Assembly (NCBI GenBank): GCA_017893485.1
Contig: CM030368.1
Span: 106,647,549-106,711,548 of the forward strand
Reading direction: 5' to 3'
DNA: 64,000 bases
DNA from: Hemerocallis citrina
Taxonomy: Eukaryota > Streptophyta > Magnoliopsida > Asparagales > Asphodelaceae
Every line of letters begins with the position of its first letter. Positions within the stretch are counted from its first letter, which is position 1. Below, in pieces: positions 1 to 11,114 of this stretch. A program made the translations under genes and the position numbers. Below the pieces are notes generated by a model that ran no database searches, was not told the DNA's origin, and worked only from the letters and a program-made list of their open reading frames with translations.

Positions 1-253
1 GAATTAATAATATCATGTCACACAACAAGGTTCTTTTTGCCAATTACTTTCTAATAATCCATTTCAATTTTATCTTTATAAACTATAGTTTTCATAAGTG
101 TGTATCTTAGAACCATAGTTCTAATTGTGCCTTTTGTTCACAAACCATATTGTATTTCATTCAAATAATACCCAACTCAATCTTATAAAATTCCTTGCAT
201 TTTTATGAGAATTACCATATTTTTTCCACATTTTTTGGACATCACAAACTCAC

Positions 254-506
254 AAAAAAAATATTTTTTATAAATGCCGAGGGGAGGAATCGAACCCAGG
301 CACAACGGGAAACAAGCCAAGAGCACCCGCCAAACGGCCAAACTGTGCTAGCGATATAAGGTGGGGTCAAATGGTATATATGGTATACAGGCCGAGAGTT
401 ATAAGTTCTCAAAAATTTGTAAAAAAATGTTGTAATCGCTGGGGCTCGAACCGTTCGACCCAGAGAAGCCAATCGCCAACGCTGACCGCCTGAGCTACTA
501 GCTCGG
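254..506 (-). repeat. Dimeric tRNA-like SINE-like insert in LTR
   Basis: On the minus strand the first half has an A-box-like TAGCTCAGGCGG followed about 45 nt later by a B box GGTTCGAGCCC, which is tRNA spacing. The second half ends in a second B-box-like GGTTCGATTC. An A/T-rich tail follows. The same unit occurs in every A/B-family LTR here, so it was acquired before the family spread. See also 9040, 12328, 21141 and 51308. Confidence 0.65.
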
Positions 507-1751
507 GTTGTTCAAGTGTTGGTTAAAAGTCTAAATAAATTATTTTGATACTGTGGTTAAAACAACTCGATGTTCAAATACACTTAGTCTCATATTGCTT
601 TTATGAAAGGTACTGAAAAATTCCAGATTATCTTTCTCTTACATGATCTTCATGTCAGTAAGATTAAAATAATTTTTTACACTTATATTTTTTCCACACA
701 AATCCACGGATTGTTCATAAAAAAACCATTATATTCTTTATTTTCGACATTGGTTACAATTAGTCTCCAAGTCTCTTCTATCCAAAATTATTATGCAAAT
801 TTGCTGATATTAATCTTTCCTCTAACATACACACATCTACTTCCTTTTAATTTATTCATCCCCACAATAATTAAGGAGGTCTCTTCACAAATTAGCACTA
901 ACAAGATATGGATTTTCTTTTTCATACAATTAGTGATAGCAAAAGTGTTTTCTTTAAATCAATATATACTTCTAGTTCAATCATGTGCATCACAAATATA
1001 TATAGTCACTTATCAATTATTAGGTTCACATATCAACATACAAGAAAGTTGCTCCTTTGAAAAGCGTGCTCTTTCTTAATCAATTTGCATGTTTCAACTT
1101 TTCCAATTAAACTATCTTTTAGCATTCTCAAACATCAATACTAACATCATCCATTTATTCTAATGAGCATGAAGAAATTTTATCTACAACTCAATTAACA
1201 ATAAAAGCACATACAATTTGTTCATTAACATGCTAATCAAGTTGTAAACTAACTTTCCATAAAATGTATTTTTACTAACATTCTCCATGAATTATTTCTA
1301 ATTAGAAACAAAGATAATCAACTCACTTTGTAATCACATTCTTATGGCATACAATCACATATAATTCACATATCATTAATTCAATCAACTAGAGATCATT
1401 TATTCCATTAAAGGCGTATTCTTATTAATCGTTTTTCATGCAATTTGCTAATGAGATCTAGCATACACTCCTATATTAGAAATATGAAATGTTTTACCCA
1501 CCTTGTATGGAGAGAACTAAACAAATTTAGCAACACAAGACTTGCGAATGAAAGCACCACCTCCTAGCCAAAAGCGTGCACAAGCTCCAAGCCTCCAAGC
1601 TACACCGAATGCTTCTTCTCCTTGTAGTAGCTGGCCACCAAGCAACAAAGCACTCAACTCTCACTCTTTCTTTTATAACTCACACTATTATTAAATAACA
1701 CTATAGTTTGGAAATATGAAATTGCATATGAAAATAGCCATGAGAGGGGGG

Positions 1752-1759
1752 TATTTATA
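1752..1759 (-). promoter_or_regulatory. LTR TATA box
   Basis: TATAAATA on the minus strand is followed by a C-rich run, about 560 bp into the LTR. The same site is at 10545-10552 and 52816-52823. It is degraded to TATAATTA in B (19882-19889). Transcription would start about 30-40 bp downstream (inferred). Confidence 0.6.
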
Positions 1760-1942
1760 CTAGGAAATGAGTGAAATGAAGGGCCAAGATTGATTGGGTG
1801 GTTGTAGAATGGAGGGCCTAGATTAAAGTAGGAGTTATGAAAACTACCCACATCCATAAAACTACCTCCATGAACACCATGATCAATTTCAAAAATCCCT
1901 CCAAAAGGCATGCATGCCGGCCTAGGAAGAAAGTGTGCAATG

Positions 1943-1965
1943 CACGTGTACGTGTAGTGCACGTG
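1943..1965. promoter_or_regulatory. Paired CACGTG (G-box) motifs in LTR U3
   Basis: Two palindromic CACGTG hexamers lie at 1943-1948 and 1960-1965, about 190 bp upstream of the LTR TATA box. Further ACGTG cores lie near 2262-2280. The pair is also present at 19676-19698. G-boxes are bZIP/bHLH sites in plants; use by this LTR is inferred. Confidence 0.45.
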
Positions 1966-2321
1966 CATGCAACTAGGCCAAATTTGTACCTTTTAATTTT
2001 GTATAAAAATAAATTAGTGATAAATTAGTCTTCTACATGACAAGTTTAAATAAAAGAGATTTATTCATGGGCTTTATTTTTGGGCCAAAATAGTTTATTA
2101 AAATAAATAAAATAAAATACATTTGGGCTTTTAAGAAAATGGCCTTTTTAATTACATCAAAATAAGGCTTTAAAGAAAGGCTTTTTGTACAAAATAATTT
2201 GAGAACACCTAATTAAATATTTATACACATCATTATAAAAATAATTCAACCCAAAATATTGTACGTGCACACTACGTGCAAAATAAATAATTTTCATTAA
2301 TTGAAAAACCAGGGTATTACA

Positions 2322-2336
2322 GCACTCCCTCCTTAG
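2322..2336 (-). other. Polypurine tract of element A
   Basis: The minus strand reads CTAAGGAGGGAGTGC directly before the LTR start TGTAATACC. This is where plus-strand DNA synthesis is primed. The same tract precedes B's 3' LTR, and close variants precede C's and F's. Confidence 0.8.
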
Positions 2337-5300
2337 AATAGTTCCGTCCCCGGAACTACAATCAAGAGCAAGAAAAAACCAGACAAAATACAACACACAC
2401 AACAAGAACAAAAATACAAAAAATACAAACAAGCAAAAAGCTCAGGATAGTCCTTCAACATCCTCTCCTCAGATTCCCAAGTAGCCTCTTCAACCAAGTG
2501 GTTTCTCCAGACTACCTTGACCATCGGTATCGTCTTATTCCTCAAGACTTTCTCTCGACGATCAACAATCTCGACAGGAGACTCGATGTAATTCAGGTCT
2601 AACTGCAAACCTTCCGGCACTTCCGGTAAATGATGACTCGGGTCTGGAATATAACCTCTCAGCATAGACACATGAAAGACATTGTGCACCTGAGACAACT
2701 CTTCCGGTAATTCAAGCCGGTAAGCAGTATTCCCATTCCTTTTCAATATCTTATACGGGCCTATAAACCTCGGGGCTAACTTTCCGCCCTTACCAAATCG
2801 AACCACACCTTTGCTGGGTGATACCTTCAGGAAGACGAAGTCACCAACCGCAAACTCAAGGTCCCTTCTCCGGTTGTCTGCATAGCTTTTCTGCCTGCTC
2901 TGAGCTTCCACCAACCTTTTCCTGATCAGATCAATCTTCTCAGAAGTTTGCTGTACAAGCTCAGGACCAAACAACTGACGCTCCCCTACTTCATACCAAC
3001 AAACAGGAGTCCTACATTTCCTGCCATACAAAGCTTCGTACGGTGCCATCCCGATGCTAATCTGAAAACGGTTGTTGTAGGCAAACTCCACCAAAGGTAA
3101 ATGCCTTTCCCAACTGCCTCCAAAGTCTAGTATACAACACCGAAGCATATCCTCAAGAATACGGTTGACTCTCTCGGTCTGCCCATCGGTTTGCGGATGA
3201 AAAGCAGTGTTGAAATCTGTCTTGGTACCCAAAGCTGTCTGAAGACTCCTCCAGAAATGCGAAGTAAACCGCGCATCTCGATCAGACACAATGGTTGACG
3301 AACGCCATGAAGTCGGACAATCTCACCAACATACATCTCAGCTAACTTGTCCATCGAAGCAGTGAGTTTCATCGCCAAAAAGTGAGCGGACTTGGTAAGT
3401 CGATCGACTATAACCCAAATTGCATCATTGCCTTTAGAACTCTTAGGCGATCCCGTGATGAAATCCATACAGATGTTATCCCACTTCCATTCCGGAATAG
3501 GTAACGGCTGTAATAGACCTCCGGATCTCTGATTTTCGGCTTTGACTTGCTGACAAACCTCACACTTCGCAACAAATTCAGCCACATCCCGCTTCAAACC
3601 TGACCACCAGAAATGCTGTTTGATGTCTTTGTACATCTTAGTACTCCCAGGATGTACTGACAAAAGAGTAGCATGGGCCTCCTGAAGAATACTCTCTTTC
3701 AGGTCCGCCTGATTTGGAACGCACAGTCTATCTCCGAACCACAGCACTTCATCCCTGGTTTGAAATTCGGGCAACCTGCCAGCACCAACCTGCTCCTTCA
3801 TCTCCAAAATATCAGCATCAACCTCCTGACTTGCAATGATCCTTGCATTCAGTGTAGGCTGAAGCCTCAACTGAGCCAAAGATGCTCCCAATCCTTGCAA
3901 GACGACCTCAATACCTGCTCGATCCAACTCCTCAATCAGATGCCTCTGAGTTGTAATCAAACTGGCCAAACTGCTCTTGCGACTAAGTGCATCAGCAACA
4001 ACATTAGCCTTTCCAGGATGATACTTGATCTCAGGTCGCATATCCTCGAGCACTTCCAACCATCTCCGCTGCCTCAGATTGAGATCCCTCTGCTGATATA
4101 TATACTTCAAGCTCTTGTGGTCCGTGTACATGTTCAACTTCTCACCGTACACGTAGTGCCTCCATTGCTTCAGGGCAAAGATAATCGCAGCCAACTCCAG
4201 ATCATGACTCGGATAATTCTTCTCATGCGGTCGTAGTTGCCTAGACCCATAATCGATTACTCTTCCTTCTTGCATTAAGACACAACCAAGCCCCCGATGT
4301 GAAGCATCGCTATAAACATCATACTCAACACCTTCTCTGGGCAAAGCTAAAATAGGTGCAGTAGTCAGCCTATCTTTCAACTCCTGAAAACTCGCCTCAC
4401 ATTGCTCAGTCCACTTGAAGCTCACATTCTTCTTGGTCAGTCCAGTAAGCGGTACAGCTATCTGAGCATAACCTTGAATGAATCTCCTGTAGTATCCAGT
4501 CATCCCAAGAAAACTTCTGACTTCCTTCACTGTAGTAGGCCTAGCCCAATCTCTCACTGCCTCTATCTTCTGAGGGTCAGTTGCCACTCCCTCCTTAGAA
4601 AGGATGTGACCTAGGAATGCCACTTCAGATTTCCAGAAATCACACTTGGATAACTCGGCATACAACTTCTGCTCTTCCAACTTCTGCAAAACTGCTGCTA
4701 GATGCTCGGTGTGCTCCTCCTCAGACTTGGAGTACACGAGGATATCGTCGATAAACACCACGACGAAAGAATCGATAAACGGCCTCAGAACTCTGTTCAT
4801 CAAGTCCATGAAGATTGCGGGTGCATTCGTCACTCCGAATGGCATAACTAAGAATTCGTAATGCCCATGCCGAGTTCTAAATGCAGTTTTGTGCACATCT
4901 TCAGCTTTCACTCGAACTTGGTGGTAACCTGATCGAAGATCTATTTTGGAGAATACAACTGCTCCTTGTAGACGATCGAACAAATCATCAATTCGAGGAA
5001 TCAGATACTTATTCTGAACAGTGACCTTATTCAGCTCCCGGTAATCGATACACATTCTCATCGATCCATCCTGCTTCTTTACCAAAAGCACTGGTGCTCC
5101 CCAAGGTGACGCACTAGGTTGAATAAAGCCTTTCTCCAACAGTTCCTCAATCTGCCGTTTCACCTCATCCTGTTCCACTGGAGCCATCCTATACGGTGCC
5201 TTAGAAATGGGTGCACTTCCCGGTTGAAGAGTGATGCTAAACTCTACATCACGATGCGGGGGTAACCCAGGAAAATCATCCAAGAACACAGTCGGATAGT

Positions 5301-5741
5301 CCCGAACCACAGGAATCCCTTGCACTTCCACAGGAGTCTCTTCCTTGCGGATAGTTGCCACCAGCTTAGAACACTTCTGCTTCCCTTGGAACATGACTTC
5401 AGGTCCACCTGGAGCCTTCACTGTTACCATCTTGATCTTACATTCGATGCTTACACTGTACACCGACATCCAATCAATGCCAATGATAACATCGACTCCC
5501 AAGATAGTCAGCTCGATCAGATCAATGCCAAAGATTCGATCTCCAATCACTATCTCGCAATCAGCATAATACCGATCAGTGGTTAAAGTTTCCCCTGATG
5601 GAGTAGCTATTGCTAAGATCTTGCCTGGAAAAATCTTCGGCTCAACTCCCAATAATTTAGCAAACTTTGGAGACACAAATGTATGAGAGGATCCATTATC
5701 GAACAATATAACAGCTTTCATTCCATTAAGATAGAGTTCGC
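2333..5741 (-). pseudogene. Element A pol: protease, RT, RNase H, integrase, chromodomain
   Basis: Domains in order on the minus strand: aspartic protease with DNGSS in place of D[S/T]G (about 5700); reverse transcriptase with FIDD active site (about 4741-4755); RNase H (SDASHRG, TDHKS); integrase with an HHCC zinc finger ending CEVCQQ (about 3545-3650) and catalytic Asp/Asp/Glu regions; a GPY motif; and a C-terminal chromodomain (about 2430-2580). About 815 codons from protease to integrase are open. A 1-nt deletion near 3290 breaks integrase. The original stop after PELFA is lost (TGA to TGT), so the frame reads about 30 codons further, to 2333. The first exon base after the inferred intron is 5741. 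Close to intact but probably not functional. Confidence 0.93.
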
Positions 5742-5829
5742 CTGTTACATAATACACACCATTACATAACAATCTCACTAAACAACGGGAAAAGAAATGA
5801 CAAAAACCTCTAAACACCAGCCCTCGTAC
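5742..5829 (-). other. Inferred 88-bp intron between gag and protease (element A)
   Basis: On the minus strand it starts GTACGAGG and ends TGTAACAG, with a T/C-rich middle. Unspliced, the gag frame ends inside it (residues GTRAGV then TAG). Removing it joins VISG to ELYLNG in frame, giving the usual sequence leading into the protease. The same splice positions occur in B (15821-15908) and, with different sequence, in C (33145-33235). Confidence 0.7.
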
Positions 5830-6810
5830 CAGAGATGACCTGATCTGCCTCATCAGCATCAGCTTCCGTCAAGGCAAATACTCGCCTTGATTGGTACGGC
5901 CTCTTCCCAGCCTGCTGCGTTGATGCGCTGCTATTACCATTCCGTAGTTTGGGACATTGAGATCGAAAATATCCCGCCTCACCACAGTTGAAGCAAGTCA
6001 CCGCAGGAGGTCTCGCCACATTGTTTCCAGCCACACTAACAGCATTCGCCCCTGTCGGTTTGAACCTCTGTGCAGATGGTTGCCCCCTGAAACTCCCAGA
6101 ATGTGCAGGCCTCTTACCAGACTGCCAGTTGTTCCTCCGGTTCTGAACAACTTGGAACAGCTCCATATCCGCATCCGCCTCCGTCGCTGCCGCCCTCTTG
6201 ACCAGCTTATCGAATCGCCTGATACCAAGGGGTATCATACGAGACCTCAAGCTCGGCCTCAGACCATGCTCGAACTGCGAGCCTTCTTGGCCTTATCCAT
6301 CACCAGTTCTGGAGCATACCTGGAGAGCTGAGTAAACTTGGTCTCATATGCTCTCACCGACATGCTGCCTTGCTGAAGCGACAGAAACTCCATCGCCTTC
6401 TTCTCCTAGACGTTGGAGGGGAAATAATGACTGCGGAATTCTTCCAGAAATTCCTCCCAGCCAAGCAACAGACCTCCCATGGTCCTCTTCATGGATTGCC
6501 ACCAAACCGCCGCATCCTTCTCCAGCTGCAAAGTCGCCAACTTGACCTTGCTACCCTCCGGTGTCTCCAACACTTCGAAGATCGTCTCCACTTGCCGTAT
6601 CTAGTTGTCAGCCGCATCTGGGTCTGACTTTCCCTCGAATACGGGTGGTTTCATTCTCTTGAACGATTCCACCAGCTTAATCGCCTCGGGCACTGGATTC
6701 ACCGGCCCCCTTCCTTGGTTCGGAGCCACTGCATTAAGCGTCTGGTAGACCCTTGCAAGTTCAGTCTCCAGATCCAACCCTTCCCCATTCCTAGCTCATC
6801 TTCTCGACAT
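5830..6810 (-). pseudogene. Element A gag (broken)
   Basis: Gag forms the virus-like particle and binds the RNA. The start MSRR at 6810 is followed by a TGA at codon 5, where B has GGA. Other breaks are a Trp-to-stop at ADN*IRQ (about 6603), a Gln-to-stop at about 6408, and a 1-nt deletion near 6288. The capsid-like region (EKDAAVWW, EFRSHYFP) and an RNA-binding tail remain. The zinc knuckle reads CFNCGEAGYFRSQC, so the conserved His is Tyr; B keeps His. The frame continues to the stop inside the intron. Confidence 0.9.
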
Positions 6811-6954
6811 ATTCTGATGTAAAAGATCCATTAAATTCGAAGTATAAGACAAGAATTCAAACCAACTTGCATTTCATTGAATTCCAAAGTTTATACATTC
6901 GAATTTAAAAACAGTTTTGACATCAGAATGGAAAATAATAGAAGCTAAGACAGT

Positions 6955-7380
6955 CTAACTCCTACGGGCCCTCTTCGCTGCTCGAAGTTCTTCCCGCAGT
7001 TCTTCAACTTCATCCTTCAGCACATCAGTCAGGTTCTTTTTCTTCTCAAGTTCCCAAATCCGATGACTGAGAACATAATAGTCGGCCTTCCGCTTCTCCA
7101 GCTGAGCCTCCAACAATCCAACTCTCTCCTTCAGGGTTTCCACTTGCCTCTGAAGAGAAGTCACAAGACCACTTGGAAATGGTTCTTCTTCTTCGTCAGA
7201 AGAAGAGTCATCAGATGAATCCGGAGGTGGGGTGATCTCTCGGGATTCAGGCCATTCTTCACCGTCAGAATCAGCTTGCCCAGGATAGTACTCGTCCTCA
7301 GAATCTGCCTGTCCAGGATGGTACTCTTCCTCAATAATATGCCAGTCGTCGCCTCCAGCAGGGTCGAAGTGATCAGCCAT
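6955..7380 (-). CDS. Pre-gag acidic coiled-coil protein, 141 aa
   Basis: An intact frame starts with MADHFDPAGG between the primer site and gag. Residues 1-65 are rich in Asp, Glu, Ser and Pro, with a repeated PGQADS unit. Residues about 70-135 form heptad-like Leu/Glu/Lys/Arg helices (LQRQVETLKERVGLLEAQL), and the end is basic (AAKRARRS). It stops about 145 nt before gag. B has a frameshifted copy at 14238-14664, and C has a same-position ORF, also starting MAD, with a coiled coil. I do not recognise a function; a structural or RNA-binding accessory role is a guess. Confidence 0.7.
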   Translation of the reverse strand: MADHFDPAGGDDWHIIEEEYHPGQADSEDEYYPGQADSDGEEWPESREITPPPDSSDDSSSDEEEEPFPSGLVTSLQRQVETLKERVGLLEAQLEKRKADYYVLSHRIWELEKKKNLTDVLKDEVEELREELRAAKRARRS

Positions 7381-7534
7381 CTTAGAAATAGAGAGGAAGA
7401 AGCATAAATCATAGAGCAACACAAATGTAAGTCACTTACATTTAAATCTCTAGACTCAAACACACACTCTAATGTCCACTACTAGGGTGTCGTTCCCTAT
7501 AAATTTGTACAAGTGTGAAAGTGTAGAAAGCGTG

Positions 7535-7546
7535 GCTCTGATACCA
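7535..7546 (-). other. Primer binding site, initiator tRNA-Met (element A)
   Basis: TGGTATCAGAGC on the minus strand is complementary to the 3' end of plant initiator tRNA-Met. It lies 3 nt from the LTR end (TTACA). Reverse transcription of the element would start here. Confidence 0.9.
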
Positions 7547-9039
7547 CTCTGTAACGCCCCGAATCCCAAATACACTGAATTCGAGATGTTCTACAGGATC
7601 TTTTCACTTCCTTTAGTACAATTTTATAGGGAAATTAAAACTTTTCATCATACATCAGAGTTTACATCATAATTACATCTTTCTTTTGCACAGCGGAAGT
7701 AAAATACAATAATTAAATACAAGTATAACAGCATGATATAATCTTTAAGCATCCATTCCTCTTTAATCTTTAACATGACATTTACCTGCATATAAGACTG
7801 TGGGTACGTCAGTTTATTCAACCGACGAACATTATACACGGCCATCCTCTCTATGCCGGAAATAGTATAACTTAACTTTTCATATTTAGCAAACACAAAC
7901 TTGTCACATTCAAACTAAAGGGACTATCCTATTGATGTCGTGTTGTGATTGTGCACTTAATCCTTAATGCATTTATTAATGTTACATGATACTAATGCGC
8001 ACTTGTTCGGATTCTATGCATCCCATACTACATAGGTCCGAGGGCAAGCCCTTATTCGTTCTTCATCTTTATAGGGTTCAATCCCCCGTCATGTCTTAGT
8101 CTACTACTGTAATTACGGTAGTATCTTAGATGTCCTATGATCTATGAGCCCATGTCCAGGCAGCCTGGAGGGGAATCCCACGCACTGTCACGACGCATCG
8201 AGCAGGCAACCTATGGACAATTCAGCCTCCGCCATGGAACAATGGCACCACCCATAGCCACTCGAACATCCCACGAGCGTCGCCACCGGGACGGTACTCG
8301 GGAGCCGTATCCACGCCATGTCACGACGCATCGTGAAGGACCTGTGAATACCCTCTCGCCGCAAATCCGTTGGCCCCCATACCCGTGTTTTTCTTCTACT
8401 TTCATCACATCACCACTATGTACTAGTCCTTAGTTTTATTAAAAATCATGAACAAAATAATCTCTAGAGTTAGCCTCTCCATCAACCGGACTTATTCATT
8501 TGTTTCATCGTGACCAACCTTGGTCTAATTTCATCTCAATTCATTTCCTTTTTCAATGCCGGGGAGACTTAGCTACTCTAGTTCGAATTTCATTTCACAA
8601 TCTTCAACTTGAGTACTTACAACTCATAAGATTCATGTTCATAGCCAACAGATTTCTTTTTCTTTCATCAACATGATTTCTAATTCCATAATCATACATG
8701 AACTCATGCACTTCATAATTTCACATTTGAAATTCATATTACTAATAAACATTCATACTTCATATTTTGCACAATATTCTCAAGTGAGAATTAATAATAT
8801 CATGTCACACAACAAGGTTCTTTTTGCCAATTACTTTCTAATAATCCATTTCAATTTTATCTTTATAAACTATAGTTTTCATAAGTGTGTATCTTAGAAC
8901 CATAGTTCTAATTGTGCCTTTTGTTCACAAACCATATTGTATTTCATTCAAATAATACCCAACTCAATCTTATAAAATTCCTTGCATTTTTATGAGAATT
9001 ACCATATTTTTCCACATTTTTTGGACATCACAAACTCAC

Positions 9040-9292
9040 AAAAAAAATATTTTTTATAAATGCCGAGGGGAGGAATCGAACCCAGGCACAACGGGAAACA
9101 AGCCAAGAGCACCCGCCAAACGGCCAAACTGTGCTAGCGATATAAGGTGGGGTCAAATGGTATATATGGTATACAGGCCGAGAGTTATAAGTTCTCAAAA
9201 ATTTGTAGAAAAATGTTGTAATCGCTGGGGCTCGAACTGTTCGACCCAGAGAAGCCAATCGCCAACGCTGACCGCCTGAGCTACTAGCTCGG
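9040..9292 (-). repeat. Dimeric tRNA-like SINE-like insert in LTR
   Basis: Same unit as 254-506. The B box of the first half reads GGTTCGACC-like on the complementary strand, with one substitution (gaactgttcgac in the plus strand), so this copy's pol III box is slightly degraded. Confidence 0.6.
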
Positions 9293-10544
9293 GTTGTTCA
9301 AGTGTTGGTTAAAAGTCTAAATAAATTATTTTGATACTGTGGTTAAAACAACTCGATGTTCAAATACACTTAGTCTCATATTGCTTTTATGAAAGGTACT
9401 GAAAAATTCCAGATTATCTTTCTCTTACATGATCTTCATGTCAGTAAGATTAAAATAATTTTTTACACTAAAAAATATATTTTTTCCACACAAATCCACG
9501 GATTGTTCATAAAAAAACCATTATATTCTTTATTTTCGACATTGGTTACAATTAGTCTCCAAGTCTCTTCTATCCAAAATTATTATGCAAATTTGCTGAT
9601 ATTAATCTTTCCTCTAACATACACACATCTACTTCCTTTTAATTTATTCATCCCCACAATAATTAAGGAGGTCTCTTCACAAATTAGCACTAACAAGATA
9701 TGGATTTTCTTTTTCATACAATTAGTGATAGCAAAAGTGTTTTCTTTAAATCAATATATACTTCTAGTTCAATCATGTGCATCACAAATATATATAGTCA
9801 CTTATCAATTATTAGGTTCACATATCAACATACAAGAAAGTTGCTCCTTTGAAAAGCGTGCTCTTTCTTAATCAATTTGCATGTTTCAACTTTTCCAATT
9901 AAACTATCTTTTAGCATTCTCAAACATCAATACTAACATCATCCATTTATTCTAATGAGCATGAAGAAATTTTATCTACAACTCAATTAACAATAAAAAG
10001 CACATACAATTTGTTCATTAACATGCTAATCAAGTTGTAAACTAACTTTCCATAAAATGTATTTTTACTAACATTCTCCATGAATTATTTCTAATTAGAA
10101 ACAAAGATAATCAACTCACTTTGTAATCACATTCTTATGGCATACAATCACATATAATTCACATATCATTAATTCAATCAACTAGAGATCATTTATTCCA
10201 TTAAAGGCGTATTCTTATTAATCGTTTTTCATGCAATTTGCTAATGAGATCTAGCATACACTCCTATATTAGAAATATGAAATGTTTTACCCACCTTGTA
10301 TGGAGAGAACTAAACAAATTTAGCAACACAAGCCTTGCGAATGAAAGCACCACCTCCTAGCCAAAAGCGTGCATAAGCTCTAAGCCTCCAAGCTACACCG
10401 AATGCTTCTTCTCCTTGTAGTAGCCAGCCACCAAGCAACAAAGCACTCAACTCTCACTCTTTCTTTTATAACTCACACTATTATTAAATAAGACTATAGT
10501 TTGGAAATATGAAATTGCATTTGAAAATAGCCATGAGAGGGGGG

Positions 10545-10552
10545 TATTTATA
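10545..10552 (-). promoter_or_regulatory. LTR TATA box
   Basis: TATAAATA on the minus strand lies about 560 bp inside the intact 5' LTR and is followed by CCCCCCTCTC. As the 5' LTR copy, it would drive element A. Confidence 0.6.
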
Positions 10553-11114
10553 CTAGCAAATGAGTGAAATGGAGGGCCAAGATTGATTGGGTGGTTGTAG
10601 AATGGAGGGCCTAGATTAAAGTAGGAGTTATAAAAACTACCCACATCCATAAAACTACCTCCATGAACACCATGATCAATTTCAAAAATCCCTCCAAAAG
10701 GCATGCATGCCGGCCTAGGAAGAAAGTGTGCAATGCACGTGTACGTGTAGTGCACGTGCATGCAACCAGGCCAAATTTGTACCTTTTAATTTTGTATAAA
10801 AATAAATTAGTGATAAATTAGTCTTCTACATGACAAGTTTAAATAAAAGAGATTTATTCATGGGCTTTATTTTTGGGCCAAAATAGTTTATTAAAATAAA
10901 TAAAATAAAATACATTTGGGCTTTTAAGAAAATGACCTTTTTAATTACATCAAAATAAGGCTTTAAAGAAAGGCTTTTTGTACAAAATAATTTGAGAACA
11001 CCTAATTAAATATTTATACACATCATTATAAAAATAATTCAACCCAAAATATTGCACGTGCACACTACGTGCAAAATAAATAATTTTCATTAATTAAAAA
11101 ATCAGGGTATTACA

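Larger units (their letters stand above)
1..2321 (-). repeat. 3' LTR of element A (partial)
   Basis: It matches 8788-11114 almost base for base, with small indels such as one near 683. The inner end reads TGTAATACCC on the minus strand next to a polypurine tract. It holds a SINE-like insert (254-506), a TATA box (1752-1759) and two CACGTG motifs (1943-1948, 1960-1965). The rest, about 1.24 kb, lies left of the window. Open frames inside it are AT-rich chance frames. Confidence 0.95.
1..11114 (-). mobile_element. Element A: Ty3/gypsy chromovirus (Tekay/Del-like), nearly complete
   Basis: On the minus strand the order is 5' LTR (7550-11114), initiator-Met primer site, small pre-gag ORF, gag, short intron, pro-RT-RH-INT-chromodomain, polypurine tract, 3' LTR (1-2321, cut by the window edge). 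Position 1 corresponds to 8788 of the other LTR. By eye the two LTRs differ at roughly twenty sites in 2.3 kb, so insertion was recent. The right end at 11114 joins element B's LTR at the base equivalent to 19928, so A most likely inserted into B. The matching target duplication would lie left of the window. Lineage is inferred from the chromodomain, very long LTRs and initiator-Met primer site. Confidence 0.93.
7550..11114 (-). repeat. 5' LTR of element A (complete, 3565 bp)
   Basis: On the minus strand it begins TGTAATACCC and ends GGCGTTACA, so it is bounded by TG...CA. It has the same length as B's intact 3' LTR. It carries the SINE-like insert (9040-9292), TATA box (10545-10552) and paired CACGTG motifs near 10735-10760. 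A GC-rich stretch near 8150-8370 contains a direct repeat around GTCACGACGCATCG. The right end abuts B's truncated LTR. Confidence 0.95.

Noticed and set aside
267..505. Functional tRNA gene
   Set aside because: A and B boxes are present, but there is no complete cloverleaf with matching acceptor stem, and the unit lies inside LTRs.
603..1079. 158-aa frame in A's LTR, repeated at 9389-9871
   Set aside because: AT-rich LTR sequence; the frame is broken by indels in the solo LTR and in B, and no domain is recognisable.
1654..1968. 104-aa frame over the LTR TATA region
   Set aside because: It crosses the promoter and is broken in other LTR copies; a chance frame.
3673..4236. 187-aa plus-strand frame opposite A's RNase H/integrase
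   Set aside because: Shadow of the minus-strand pol reading frame; B shows the same shadow.
5810..5859. Programmed +1 ribosomal frameshift as the gag-pol link
   Set aside because: Possible, but no slippery site is evident, and it would leave intron-like residues before the protease. Splicing restores the usual protein junction in all three elements, including diverged C.
9028..9258. A 76-aa frame (MASLGRTVRAP...) recurring in all A/B LTRs
   Set aside because: It is a translation of the tRNA-like SINE unit; conservation follows the DNA repeat and there is no gene context.
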